Source of the DNA: a virus
Reading direction: 5' to 3' (one strand)
DNA: 52,093 bases
Virus record (IMG/VR): IMGVR_UViG_3300022911_000005
Coordinates: 1-52,093 of that record
A program made the position numbers and the translations under genes. The notes beneath the pieces were generated by a model. It did not search any database. It saw only the letters and a program-made list of their open reading frames with translations, and had not been told where the DNA came from. Within the stretch, counting starts at the first letter, position 1; each line of letters begins with the position of its first letter. Of this stretch, positions 1-6,618 are shown piece after piece.

Positions 1-18
1 TTTGCACATCTAGGTAAA
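1..18. repeat. Terminal direct repeat (left copy), circular join
   Basis: Bases 1-18 are identical to 52076-52093. A minus-strand gene starting at 269 is open to base 1, and its reading frame meets a TAA at 52072-52074 just past the right-hand copy. The repeat is therefore most simply the overlap of a circular or circularly permuted assembly, not a packaged terminal repeat. Confidence 0.9.
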
Positions 19-269
19 AAGCCATTCATGATAGTTCCATCTTGGCGGTTTATATGTCTCATGATTCCATAAATGTCATGTCCAAAGTTTGCTTCGTCAA
101 ATGCTAGTAGTTTTTCAAAATCCAAAGGGGTTCCGTTTAGATGACAAGCTGTAATGTCCATTTGCATAGAAAGAATATCTTCTATTTTTAAATTCTTAGC
201 GGCCTTTTTAGAGATAGCAATTATACTTTGCTTGTCTTGCTTAGTTGCATTAAAATTGATTGTTTTCAT
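1..269 (-). CDS. Hypothetical small protein, runs across the circular join
   Basis: It starts at ATG 269 (MKTINFNATKQDKQ) and stays open to base 1. In the circular molecule it ends PRCAK with TAA at 52072-52074, giving about 90 residues. It starts two bases after the TGA of the gene at 272-481, and its end overlaps the start of the next gene (ATG at 52084). I do not recognise the family. The protein is soluble and has a run of hydrophobic residues alternating with charge. It belongs to the long minus-strand operon of small genes. Confidence 0.75.
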   Translation of the reverse strand, partial: MKTINFNATKQDKQSIIAISKKAAKNLKIEDILSMQMDITACHLNGTPLDFEKLLAFDEANFGHDIYGIMRHINRQDGTIMNGFLPRCA

Positions 270-271
270 TT

Positions 272-481
272 TCAGTATTCCGGTTTAAATGATAGTTTGA
301 TTTCTATAAGTAATTCATCATTTAGTCTTTCCAGACTTTCTTTGTTAAGTTTTACTGGAATTGAGTATTTGTCAGGATCAAAGTCTTTATATCGACATTG
401 CATATAAACATCATGATAAAACATAAGCGTTTCCAATGCTTCAAATGTTTCTTCTTTGGCGGTTAGTTCTTTCTTTGTCAT
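272..481 (-). CDS. Hypothetical protein, 69 aa
   Basis: MTKKELTAKEE onward: a charged, probably helical N-terminus, then an MFYHDVYMQCRYKDF segment. No family recognised. The start ATG overlaps the TGA of the upstream gene (478-636) in an ATGA junction, which fixes the start and indicates translational coupling. Confidence 0.7.
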   Translation of the reverse strand: MTKKELTAKEETFEALETLMFYHDVYMQCRYKDFDPDKYSIPVKLNKESLERLNDELLIEIKLSFKPEY

Positions 482-636
482 AGTTTTGGTCGTTTGAAGA
501 CAGTTAAAGTAAGTTCGCCTTTATCACTAGCAGAACATAGCTCCCATCCTTGCTCTCCAAGTTTATTTAAAAAATCAGATAAGTATTCCCCCCGTCTGTG
601 TAGAAAAACATCTACTTTGTATTCCCATTTTTGCAT
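478..636 (-). CDS. DUF4177-like small protein, 52 aa
   Basis: ATG 636 to TGA 478-480. The protein starts MQKWEYKVDVF, continues with LNKLGEQGWELC, and ends with LTVFKRPKL. The pattern K-W-E-Y-K-V, then L-N-x-L-G-x-x-G-W-E-L, then a closing beta strand with F-K-R is what DUF4177-type small beta-alpha-beta proteins look like; that assignment is by eye. The function of the family is unknown. The ATGA overlap with the next gene supports translation. Confidence 0.7.
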   Translation of the reverse strand: MQKWEYKVDVFLHRRGEYLSDFLNKLGEQGWELCSASDKGELTLTVFKRPKL

Positions 637-673
637 TGTGATTTACATTTTATCGTCTGACGACGGGGGTTAG

Positions 674-949
674 TTAATATACCCATCCTTTTCTTACTTT
701 TAACAGGTTTATACTTTTTCCTTTAAAAATAATGTGATGGTTTTTTATTTGTACTAAAAAATAGATACCTACTTTGTTTGTCTTGTTGTTTCTCCAACAA
801 GCGGAATAAGTGCCACGCCCTAAACTTTCCATCAAACACAACTCTTTGTTTCTATTTTGTGGATGATAAATATCTAAATACCTTAATGGAATCATAAAAT
901 ACCCTTCCGACACGCTTCTATTTTTCTGAAATTTATTTATGCTTGACAT
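674..949 (-). CDS. Hypothetical protein, 91 aa
   Basis: Starts MSSINKFQKNRSV. The C-terminal half (VGIYFLVQIKNHHIIFKGK) looks like a small beta sheet. Contains two Cys but no metal-binding spacing. Family not recognised. Its start overlaps the end of the upstream gene (937-1086) by 13 bases, so it sits in the same minus-strand operon. Confidence 0.6.
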   Translation of the reverse strand: MSSINKFQKNRSVSEGYFMIPLRYLDIYHPQNRNKELCLMESLGRGTYSACWRNNKTNKVGIYFLVQIKNHHIIFKGKSINLLKVRKGWVY

Positions 950-1086
950 AGTTCTATTAGGTTTATTTTCTTTCCTTTGTGCTTAATGGTCTGAGTTCTT
1001 GAAATAGCAAAACCATTTTCTTGTGCATACTTTTCAACCTCTTCAAAGGTTTTAAAAGTAAATCCGTTTGCTTTGTACGTTTCCAT
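937..1086 (-). CDS. Hypothetical protein, 49 aa
   Basis: ATG at 1084-1086 to TAA at 937-939. The sequence METYKANGFTFKTFEEVEKY, then AQENGF, followed by a basic KHKGKK segment, suggests a beta-alpha-beta mini-domain. No family recognised. Support is the good frame and tight packing: its end overlaps the following gene. Confidence 0.6.
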   Translation of the reverse strand: METYKANGFTFKTFEEVEKYAQENGFAISRTQTIKHKGKKINLIELCQA

Positions 1087-1108
1087 AATTGTATATTTTA
1101 AAAGGTTA

Positions 1109-1351
1109 TTAAAACGCTAAACTCATTAAATACTTTTCAATCTCTTTAGCATCGTTGAAATGCTTTTCAATAAATTCTAATACTTCTCCTGTAGTAGTAT
1201 TAGAAGATACAATCATAAAATCTATGAAAGGTGTACCGTTTTCAAGCGGATAAGATACTGTGATAATATCTTTATCTTGTGATACTTCAAAGTCTGGTAT
1301 GGTGCTGAAGTTGTAATCTGATTCGGCTTGTGCTTGTTGTAAGATATTCAT
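1109..1351 (-). CDS. Hypothetical acidic protein, 80 aa
   Basis: Starts MNILQQAQAESDYNF and ends NDAKEIEKYLMSLAF. Acidic, with a middle beta segment (DIITVSYPLENG) and a C-terminal helix. No family recognised. It lies four bases after the stop of the upstream gene at 1356. Confidence 0.65.
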   Translation of the reverse strand: MNILQQAQAESDYNFSTIPDFEVSQDKDIITVSYPLENGTPFIDFMIVSSNTTTGEVLEFIEKHFNDAKEIEKYLMSLAF

Positions 1352-1355
1352 TTGA

Positions 1356-1583
1356 TTATGCTATTTTTTGTTCAGTGCCATTTAATAAGTTTCTAAAAAT
1401 AGACTTGCCTCTTTTATATACTTTATCGGTATCTGAATTAGACAAAGCATTAATTATAATTCTTCTTTTGCCTTCCCCTAGCCTTGATTCTTTCCACCCA
1501 GTTCTAATTACTGCCCCAAATTGCCCGTTTCCTATTGTTGAAAAAGTAGGATTCTTTTCTGATGTTTGATAGATTGTTGTCAT
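1356..1583 (-). CDS. Hypothetical basic protein, 75 aa
   Basis: I use ATG 1583 (MTTIYQTSEKNPTFST); an in-frame GTG at 1598 would add five residues. The C-terminal part is basic (KESRLGEGKRRIIINAL, then KVYKRGKSIFRNLL), which fits nucleic-acid binding, but no motif is diagnostic. A plus-strand frame open over the same bases has no promoter and is read as its shadow. Confidence 0.55.
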   Translation of the reverse strand: MTTIYQTSEKNPTFSTIGNGQFGAVIRTGWKESRLGEGKRRIIINALSNSDTDKVYKRGKSIFRNLLNGTEQKIA

Positions 1584-1622
1584 TTTTTCAGTTGGCACTA
1601 ACGCAGTTCCCGCAGTTGATTG

Positions 1623-1799
1623 TTATAGAGATTCTAATTGATTGGCTATTTCGGACATTCTAATTTGTATGGCGTCCATTTCTTGAGAAATTTTAAAAGA
1701 CTTTTCTTCATCTTTAACAGATTTAGACAACTTTTTGTCAAGACTTTTGTATTTTTTATTAAGTGTTTCGAATGCTACTTCTAATATTGCCTTGTTCAT
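1623..1799 (-). CDS. Coiled-coil small protein, 58 aa
   Basis: ATG 1799 to TAA 1623-1625. Starts MNKAILEVAFETLNKKYKSL and ends MSEIANQLESL. Lys/Glu-rich with heptad spacing of hydrophobic residues over nearly its whole length, so probably a coiled coil. It is the first gene after the promoter at 1827-1856 and its operator, and so the first gene of the long leftward operon that continues through the circular join. Confidence 0.65.
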   Translation of the reverse strand: MNKAILEVAFETLNKKYKSLDKKLSKSVKDEEKSFKISQEMDAIQIRMSEIANQLESL

Positions 1800-1826
1800 T
1801 TTCTTGTTTGTTTTAATTTGATAGTA

Positions 1827-1856
1827 TAAAGGTAATACTTATTTTCATTTATGCAA
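1827..1856 (-). promoter_or_regulatory. Bacteroidetes-type promoter of the leftward operon
   Basis: Reading the minus strand: ATTG with TTG at 1856-1854, a 19-base spacer, then TACCTTTA at 1834-1827, close to the TAnnTTTG element. Transcription would start near 1820, about 20 bases before ATG 1799. The palindrome at 1852-1869 covers the upstream element, so a bound repressor would block this promoter. Confidence 0.7.
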
Positions 1857-1869
1857 TATAAATATTGCA
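1852..1869. promoter_or_regulatory. Palindromic operator, copy 1
   Basis: TGCAATATAAATATTGCA is a perfect inverted repeat of 8-base arms around AA. It overlaps the -33 element of the leftward promoter and lies immediately beyond the stop of the XRE regulator at 1874-2077. XRE-family repressors bind such palindromes, so self- or cross-regulation is inferred. Confidence 0.7.
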
Positions 1870-1884
1870 AAAGTTATCCACATT
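1858..1884. repeat. 27-base direct repeat, copy 1 (with 3079-3105)
   Basis: Bases 1858-1884 and 3079-3105 are identical over 27 positions. The repeat holds the right arm of the operator palindrome followed by AAAGTTATCCACATT. TTATCCACA is the consensus high-affinity DnaA box. Both copies lie just past the end of an XRE gene and just upstream of a minus-strand promoter. Confidence 0.85.
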
Positions 1885-2077
1885 CTTGCAGATATTTATT
1901 TTCTAAGGCAAATATCTTTGCTAGTTCTTCTAAAGTTTCAAAAGAAGGACTAAACTTACCGGATTCTATTTGACTAATTGCCTGATGCGTGATAGGGGGG
2001 TTAAATTTTTCTCCTAACATCGTTTGTGACCAGCCACGACTTAAGCGTAATTCTTTTATTTTTTCGTTGATTTTCAT
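1874..2077 (-). CDS. XRE-family transcriptional regulator 1, 67 aa
   Basis: Helix-turn-helix of the Cro/C1 type: MKINEKIKELRLSRGWSQ forms helix 1, SQTMLGEKF helix 2, HQAISQIESGK the recognition helix, then TLEELAKIFALE. An insertion, FNPPITHQ, just before the recognition helix is shared with the second regulator at 3111-3311 (FIPPVKKQ), so the two are paralogues. I start at ATG 2077 because it forms an ATGA overlap with the upstream gene; an earlier in-frame start exists at 2110. Its stop lies inside the 27-base repeat next to the operator. Probably represses the leftward promoter. Confidence 0.85.
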   Translation of the reverse strand: MKINEKIKELRLSRGWSQTMLGEKFNPPITHQAISQIESGKFSPSFETLEELAKIFALENKYLQECG

Positions 2078-2505
2078 ATCTTTTCTAGTGTTAATAATTC
2101 TGTTATCCATCCGTTACTTTCGATACAAGGTATTCCGTTTGACACAAATTCGAGAATACAAAATTTCTCTTTGAAACACGGATAAGGATAAGAATTTGAC
2201 CCTCCAACACTCGTAGGAGTACCTTGTAGTAACTTAACTCCTTTTCCAAAGTGAACTTCTCCGACCTTTTTAAGTCTAAAACATATACCCCGATTATTTA
2301 CAATAATATCATCAAGCGCATGAGGGCTTTGTGTAAACTTCATCACTACCCTGTATTGACAAAACAAACTTTTTTGTATTTCATCTAATAACGGGTGTGA
2401 ATGATTTAAGACGAACTTTGCCACATCATAATTTATTTCAAAGAAGTGCTTAGGTAGCATAGAACTATTATAATATGTATTTTCTAAATCTGCTTTTAAT
2501 TCCAT
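2074..2505 (-). CDS. Hypothetical protein, 143 aa
   Basis: Starts MELKADLENTYYNSSMLPKH. The middle carries several predicted strands (CQYRVVMKF, GICFRLKKVGEVHFGKGV) and a Gly/Ser turn. No family recognised. It lies between the zinc-site protein (2545-3012) and XRE regulator 1, overlapping the latter by ATGA. All three are probably read from the promoter at 3048-3077. Confidence 0.7.
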   Translation of the reverse strand: MELKADLENTYYNSSMLPKHFFEINYDVAKFVLNHSHPLLDEIQKSLFCQYRVVMKFTQSPHALDDIIVNNRGICFRLKKVGEVHFGKGVKLLQGTPTSVGGSNSYPYPCFKEKFCILEFVSNGIPCIESNGWITELLTLEKI

Positions 2506-2544
2506 TGTTTTATTTTCGGCACTACGTAGTTCCCACGATTATTT

Positions 2545-3012
2545 TTAATAAACAATTAAGTGTTTAATGTCTTCATAAAAACTAGGATAGTAGTCTTTTA
2601 TATCTGAGGGAGCAGCCCAAACCGTTTTAAAAGCTCCCTTGTTATCGTAATAATCTAGTTTTAATTCCATGCCAGCAAATTCTATATGTCCGTAGTTTTC
2701 TGGTTTTCTAGCTTGTGTCATAAAGCGATTAGTTTTATTTAGGCTGTACATATCTACGCTGAAATCTGGCCCGTTCCACCCTTTCTTATATAGAACCTTT
2801 GCACGTTGTAAGGTTTCGCAGCAATCAGTTCCTATAGTAAACTTCTCTCCTGTTTTCTCATTCTGAACATAGCAATGATTAGTAATAAGAACGCCACAAT
2901 TATCGCATGAAGTAGCGTTACCGCCCTCTAAAGTCCCTCTCTGAAGTCCCAAATAAAAGTAGTGTTGGTCAAACTTTAAGTTTCTTTCTATTATTTTCTT
3001 TTCTTGTGACAT
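2545..3012 (-). CDS. Zinc-site protein, 155 aa
   Basis: Residues about 37-66 contain CDNCGVLITNHCYV, then KTGEKFTIGTDCCETL. A CxxC followed by a beta hairpin and G-x-D/E-C-x-x-x-L is a recurrent zinc-ribbon pattern in phage and mobile-element proteins, where it labels a small treble-clef-like domain. The C-terminal half (IEFAGMELKLDYYDNKGAFK) looks like a beta domain. The precise function is not known. First gene after the promoter at 3048-3077. Confidence 0.75.
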   Translation of the reverse strand: MSQEKKIIERNLKFDQHYFYLGLQRGTLEGGNATSCDNCGVLITNHCYVQNEKTGEKFTIGTDCCETLQRAKVLYKKGWNGPDFSVDMYSLNKTNRFMTQARKPENYGHIEFAGMELKLDYYDNKGAFKTVWAAPSDIKDYYPSFYEDIKHLIVY

Positions 3013-3047
3013 TGTCTTAGTTATTTTATTGTTCCGTTTAACTGATA

Positions 3048-3077
3048 CAAATATACAAGGATAAAATTAATACGCAA
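3048..3077 (-). promoter_or_regulatory. Bacteroidetes-type promoter with operator copy 2
   Basis: On the minus strand TTG (3077-3075), a 19-base spacer, and a perfect TATATTTG (3055-3048). Start of transcription is expected near 3041, 29 bases before ATG 3012. The -33 element lies inside the imperfect palindrome at 3073-3090. Confidence 0.8.
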
Positions 3078-3090
3078 CATAAATATTGCA
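3073..3090. promoter_or_regulatory. Palindromic operator, copy 2 (imperfect)
   Basis: CGCAACATAAATATTGCA: same layout as the operator at 1852-1869, with 6 of 8 arm positions pairing. It overlaps the -33 element of the promoter at 3048-3077. Substitutions are all in the left arm, so this copy may bind more weakly. Confidence 0.65.
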
Positions 3091-3105
3091 AAAGTTATCC
3101 ACATT
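3079..3105. repeat. 27-base direct repeat, copy 2
   Basis: Identical to 1858-1884. Includes TTATCCACA at 3095-3103. Located between the end of XRE regulator 2 and the promoter at 3048-3077. Confidence 0.85.
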
Positions 3106-3110
3106 GAGAA

Positions 3111-3311
3111 TTATTTTTTAGCTACTAAGAAGTGATTTTCTACGTCTAGTATCTTAGCTATCTTTTCAATAGATTCAATAGATAGATTCGCTTTGCCTGC
3201 TTCAATATCAGAAATGTATTGTTTCTTTACTGGAGGGATAAATAAAAGGCCGAACGCTGATTGCGTTAAGCCTTTTTCTTTGCGGAGTTGTTTTATTTTT
3301 TCGTTAATCAT
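3111..3311 (-). CDS. XRE-family transcriptional regulator 2, 66 aa
   Basis: MINEKIKQLRKEKGLTQSAF, then FIPPVKKQYISDIEAGKANL, then IEKIAKILDVENHFL: a complete Cro/C1 helix-turn-helix domain with no extra oligomerisation domain. Paralogous to regulator 1 at 1874-2077, sharing the unusual F-x-PP-(I/V) insertion before the recognition helix and the IEKIAKI-type helix 4. Its start overlaps the upstream gene by 8 bases. The operator next to its 3' end suggests that it controls the adjacent promoter. Confidence 0.85.
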   Translation of the reverse strand: MINEKIKQLRKEKGLTQSAFGLLFIPPVKKQYISDIEAGKANLSIESIEKIAKILDVENHFLVAKK

Positions 3312-3525
3312 TTTCCTTTATAAACGTTTCTAAAAATGAGTGTAAATATCTTGCTTCTTGTAAGTTAATATCGAAATGGGTATAGCATTTAGCATTACAC
3401 TTCGCCCTGACAAACAATATTATAGTATCCCCGGAGGCAGCAAAGTCCAATATGCAGTGTATATCTCCACTGGAAATATCTCTCTTCACTTTGCCATTTT
3501 CTGTGTTAATTTCTATTTGCGCCAT
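3304..3525 (-). CDS. Hypothetical protein, 73 aa
   Basis: MAQIEINTENGKVKRDI, then ILDFAASGDTIILFVRAK, then a segment with two Cys (CNAKC), ending in a helical HSFLETFIKEND. Probably a small beta domain. No family recognised. Overlaps the start of XRE regulator 2, so the two are translated together. Confidence 0.65.
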   Translation of the reverse strand: MAQIEINTENGKVKRDISSGDIHCILDFAASGDTIILFVRAKCNAKCYTHFDINLQEARYLHSFLETFIKEND

Positions 3526-3535
3526 AGATTCTGGT

Positions 3536-3700
3536 TTAGTTTTTTAGCGACCATTTTTTAATCATTCTATCAAGAAATGGGCTGATAAGGTTTTTAAAAA
3601 TTATGTCTGTTTTTTCGGCGGTTACATTGCCTTTGGTTTCTTTGTCATCAATGCCGCCATATTTCTTTATATAGCTTTTGTCTAATTCTTTTTGTTTCAT
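3536..3700 (-). CDS. Hypothetical basic protein, 54 aa
   Basis: ATG 3700 to TAA 3536-3538. Starts MKQKELDKSYIKKYGGIDDK and ends LISPFLDRMIKKWSLKN. Lys-rich with two probable helices. No family recognised. The start overlaps the stop of the gene at 3697-3900 in an ATGA junction. Confidence 0.65.
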   Translation of the reverse strand: MKQKELDKSYIKKYGGIDDKETKGNVTAEKTDIIFKNLISPFLDRMIKKWSLKN

Positions 3701-3900
3701 GCTGCTTGTTTTTGTTTAGCTGACTCAACCGCTGCTAATATTTTTTCAGAACCCACTCTTTTAACCAATTCTTTGAAAAAGCTGATAGCTTCGCATTTCT
3801 TTCCGTAATTAATGGTATTAATTCTAAACCCGTCTACGGTTACAAAGAATACAACGCCTTTACCTGATTTGTTTGCTTTTCTATTGATTTCGTAATTCAT
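3697..3900 (-). CDS. Hypothetical protein, 67 aa
   Basis: Starts MNYEINRKANKSGKGVVFFV and contains TVDGFRINTINYGKKCEAIS, then a helix with a KQKQAA tail. Looks like a small two-strand-plus-helix domain. Function unknown. First gene after the leftward promoter at 3932-3961. Confidence 0.65.
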   Translation of the reverse strand: MNYEINRKANKSGKGVVFFVTVDGFRINTINYGKKCEAISFFKELVKRVGSEKILAAVESAKQKQAA

Positions 3901-3931
3901 TGTCTTGATTTGTTTATGTTGTTTGCTGATA

Positions 3932-3961
3932 TAAAGGTACGCAAATAAATTGACTTTGCAA
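3932..3961 (-). promoter_or_regulatory. Leftward promoter of the 3900-2545 block
   Basis: Minus strand TTTG (TTG at 3961-3959), 19-base spacer, TACCTTTA at 3939-3932. Gives a leader of about 25 bases before ATG 3900. It is back to back with the late promoter at 4012-4019, so 3901-4049 is a divergent control region. Confidence 0.7.
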
Positions 3962-4011
3962 ACATTTGTGCAATTATTTTTGAAATTATTTTTAAGTAGT
4001 AAGAATATTTA

Positions 4012-4019
4012 TATATTTG
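4012..4019 (+). promoter_or_regulatory. Late-region promoter, -7 element
   Basis: TATATTTG at 4012-4019 matches TAnnTTTG exactly and lies 31 bases before ATG 4050. The expected -33 region is only T-rich, with no clear TTTG at the right distance. This promoter may therefore depend on a late activator; that is inference. Confidence 0.6.
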
Positions 4020-4049
4020 TAAGAAAAACATTATCAAAACATTAATACA

Positions 4050-4466
4050 ATGAAGAAATTTCTTGGTGTTATATTTTTAGTTTCTCTCTCTATTTGTTCA
4101 TTTGCTCAAAATCCAGTTGCATCTGGTACAGTAACTAATACTACTTATGCTTATGCGCAACACGTAGTTACCCCTAGTTCTGGTGTTAATATAACAGGTA
4201 AGGTTACTTACCATATTGAAGCAACCCGAACATCTGGCACAACTACAGGCGGAATACAGTTACAATACTCAAACAATGCTACTACATGGACTGCGATACC
4301 TTCGGCCGATACTTTAGCCATAGCTAATGCAGCAGGGGCGCAAGGAAAGGTTATTACTATTGACATTCCATCCGCAAAATATGTACGTGCAAGAGCGCAA
4401 TTAGCCGGAACGGGTGTTTATGCCTTTAGATTATATGCAAGTTATAGATATAATTCTAGACCTTAA
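4050..4466 (+). CDS. Secreted or surface beta-sandwich protein, 138 aa
   Basis: Residues 1-20 form a clear Sec signal peptide (MKKFLGVIFLVSLSICSFAQ), probably cut before or after the Gln as in Bacteroidetes. The mature part is Thr/Ala-rich beta sequence, e.g. VNITGKVTYHIEATRTSGT, IQLQYSNNATTWTAIP, YVRARAQLAGTGVYAFRL. This resembles Ig- or fibre-like sandwiches. It is the first gene of the late operon, directly upstream of terS. A virion decoration, exclusion factor or surface protein is possible; none is demonstrated. Signal peptides recur on the fibre genes at 27247, 27987 and 30916. Confidence 0.75.
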   Translation: MKKFLGVIFLVSLSICSFAQNPVASGTVTNTTYAYAQHVVTPSSGVNITGKVTYHIEATRTSGTTTGGIQLQYSNNATTWTAIPSADTLAIANAAGAQGKVITIDIPSAKYVRARAQLAGTGVYAFRLYASYRYNSRP

Positions 4467-4478
4467 TTGTATTATTCA

Positions 4479-4509
4479 AAGTCTTGTCTCCTATAGTCGG
4501 TTGAGACTT
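4479..4509 (+). other. Weak stem-loop between signal-peptide gene and terS
   Basis: AAGTCT at 4479-4484 pairs with AGACTT at 4504-4509, and GTCTC with GAGAC overlaps the same stem. There is no T-run, so not a clear terminator. It lies 18 bases before the TTG start of terS and could limit its translation. Confidence 0.35.
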
Positions 4510-4526
4510 CAAAACATTGTATTATT

Positions 4527-4940
4527 TTGGGATTACACAAAAATATAGAGACGCCAGATGAATTTCTTTCTCTTTTCTACGAATATAAGAAGATAAGAGA
4601 GAAAGAAACTATTACTGTGCCTCATGCTACCGTAAAGGGAGTAGTAGAAGTTAAAATTAATCCCCCTCTTACCTGGGTGTCTTTTGATGCCTGGTTATTT
4701 CAGAAGAAAGTTATAAAAGATACTGGAGACTATAGGACTAATTCAAATGGTGTCTATGATGCTTTTTCGGAGGTCATTCGCGCAATAAACAACATTATCT
4801 ATCAAAGTAAATTCGACGGAGCTACAGTGGGGCTTTATAAAGAAAATATTATATCCCGTGATTTGGGTTTAATAGATAAATCAGAAGTGAATGCCACAAT
4901 GAAGCTGGGGAAGGATGCGTTTAAAGCGGTTTACGATTAA
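4527..4940 (+). CDS. terS: Terminase small subunit (P22 gp3-like), TTG start
   Basis: Binds the packaging site and hands DNA to the large subunit. The C-terminal block GATVGLYKENIISRDLGLID matches the GP3_package pattern (A-x-V-G-L, then N-I-I-S-R-x-L-G-L-x-D-K). The middle LTWVSFDAWLFQ corresponds to the helix-turn-helix region. There is no ATG in frame between the upstream stop at 4494 and this domain, so TTG 4527 is the best start. Length of 137 fits the family. The stop overlaps terL (TAATG). P22-type small subunits go with headful packaging. Confidence 0.8.
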   Translation: MGLHKNIETPDEFLSLFYEYKKIREKETITVPHATVKGVVEVKINPPLTWVSFDAWLFQKKVIKDTGDYRTNSNGVYDAFSEVIRAINNIIYQSKFDGATVGLYKENIISRDLGLIDKSEVNATMKLGKDAFKAVYD

Positions 4941-6397
4941 TGATAGTTTACGATAGATATTGGTTTAACCCTGTTTACTACCACATTGAAAAGTATATTC
5001 ATTATCCAGAGATAAGATATATTTTCGTTTATGGTGGAAAGTCAAGTTCTAAAACCTTTTCTATTGTACAGTTATTTGAAATACTGGTATTAGAGCAGGG
5101 AATAGGCGTAGCAGCATTCAGAAGGGAATTAACCCGTATGAAAGATTCAATTCGTAAAGATGCTATTACTAATCTGAGAAACTTTAACATAGATTCGGCG
5201 TATGAGATTCTTGAATATGAACTAAGGTGTAATAAGTATCCTAAAGATCAGGCTCTATTCAGAATGAAAGGGATGGAGGATGAAAACGCAGTAAAAGGGA
5301 TAGCCGGATTCAAATATGCTTTATTAGACGAGTTAGATCATTTTGAGGTTAAACTATTTAGGCAAGCTAACGCTTCTTTTAGAGGTGTACCGGAACAAAA
5401 ACTATTTGCTACTTGGAACCCTATTAGCGAAGATCACTGGATTAAAAAAGAATGGATTGATAAAAGGGAATGGATTGATTTAGACAGGGCCGCTTATCCT
5501 GTAGGACATAAGTTACATAACGTTAGTAAACTAAGTAATCATAGTTCAATCAGAAGAAGCAAAGACGGTTCAGCTATTTTAATTAAAACCAATTTCTTTG
5601 ACAATAAATGGGTATTTGGTGGAGAAGATAACGGGGTTAGTTATGGAGTGGTAGACGAAAATCTAATTAAACTTTATGCATCCTACGAAGAAGAAGATCC
5701 AGAATTTTACAGGGTAAACGTTTTGGGTGAATGGGGTACTATACAAGCTGAAAACCCTTTCGTAAGAAACCTTAACTATAATACTCAGGTAGGACTTTGC
5801 AATTATTTATATAAAAAGAATTTACCTGTTTATTGTACCTTAGATTTCAATGAGAAGTGGACGGCTTTAATTAAGCAGATACAGGGAGATAAGATTTATT
5901 ACTTCAAATGTTTTCACGATTACCCTGAGAACATTATGGAGCAAATAGCTTTAGAGTACGGACATTATGAAATGTATTTTACTGGGGACTTCGCGGGTAA
6001 TTCTAATAACCAATATACCAACGACAATAGTAAAAAGACTGCCTGGAAATTAGCCAGAACCTTGTATAATGAAGCTTGTGTTAAGTTGTATAAAAGAAAG
6101 GCACACGAGCAAGAAAATGCTTATGCAGACTTTTCAGCCGTACCGACCAACGGGAATATAGGCATAGCACAAAGCAGGACAATAGTAAACAGGCTTTTAT
6201 TTAATTGGGGTGAAAGGGTAATGTTTGACAAGGTAGAATGCAGGGATTTAATTAATGATTGCAAGCGAATAGAGGCTACCTCGCAGGGAGGTATCAATAA
6301 AGAAGAAATGAATCGAAAGAATATTTGTCACTGGTTGGATTGTCTCAGGTATGACCATTCTTATTTTCATTATCAGGATTTTTTACAATTAGGTTAG
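4940..6397 (+). CDS. terL: Terminase large subunit, 485 aa
   Basis: ATPase and nuclease that packages DNA into the prohead. Walker A GGKSSSKT at residues 32-39; Walker B YALLDELDHF with D130-E131; coupling segment FATWNPISEDHW follows. The C-terminal nuclease has YCTLDFNEKW (Asp near residue 302) and YFTGDFAGNSNN (Asp near 350), with DCLRYDHSYF near the end supplying another Asp. Length is normal for a terL. Starts on the TAATG overlap with terS. Confidence 0.92.
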   Translation: MIVYDRYWFNPVYYHIEKYIHYPEIRYIFVYGGKSSSKTFSIVQLFEILVLEQGIGVAAFRRELTRMKDSIRKDAITNLRNFNIDSAYEILEYELRCNKYPKDQALFRMKGMEDENAVKGIAGFKYALLDELDHFEVKLFRQANASFRGVPEQKLFATWNPISEDHWIKKEWIDKREWIDLDRAAYPVGHKLHNVSKLSNHSSIRRSKDGSAILIKTNFFDNKWVFGGEDNGVSYGVVDENLIKLYASYEEEDPEFYRVNVLGEWGTIQAENPFVRNLNYNTQVGLCNYLYKKNLPVYCTLDFNEKWTALIKQIQGDKIYYFKCFHDYPENIMEQIALEYGHYEMYFTGDFAGNSNNQYTNDNSKKTAWKLARTLYNEACVKLYKRKAHEQENAYADFSAVPTNGNIGIAQSRTIVNRLLFNWGERVMFDKVECRDLINDCKRIEATSQGGINKEEMNRKNICHWLDCLRYDHSYFHYQDFLQLG

Positions 6398-6423
6398 TAT
6401 CAAAATAAACAGGCAGCGTAAAG

Positions 6424-6618
6424 ATGGAAGATAATCCTATATTTGATTTTTGGAAAGGAGAAACAGAAAACAGATTCTTTCTTACTGATGAAGAAAAAAA
6501 GAATCTGTTTATTGCTAAGAAGTATATTAAAAACTCTAAGCCTGCACCTTCACACATAACTGACCTTTTAGATTTGCATTATAGAGATTTACTTACAAAA
6601 TACCCGTCTCGCAAATGA
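6424..6618 (+). CDS. Hypothetical protein, 64 aa
   Basis: MEDNPIFDFWKGETENRFFL, then two probable helices (DEEKKNLFIAKKYIK and ITDLLDLHYRDLLTKY). It overlaps the next gene by four bases (ATGA). No family recognised; position right after terL suggests a small packaging or head-completion role. A minus-strand frame over this gene is its shadow. Confidence 0.65.
   Translation: MEDNPIFDFWKGETENRFFLTDEEKKNLFIAKKYIKNSKPAPSHITDLLDLHYRDLLTKYPSRK

Noticed and set aside
1330-1569. Plus-strand open frame of 79 codons
   Set aside because: Lies entirely over minus-strand genes, no promoter, and its composition looks like the complement of coding sequence.
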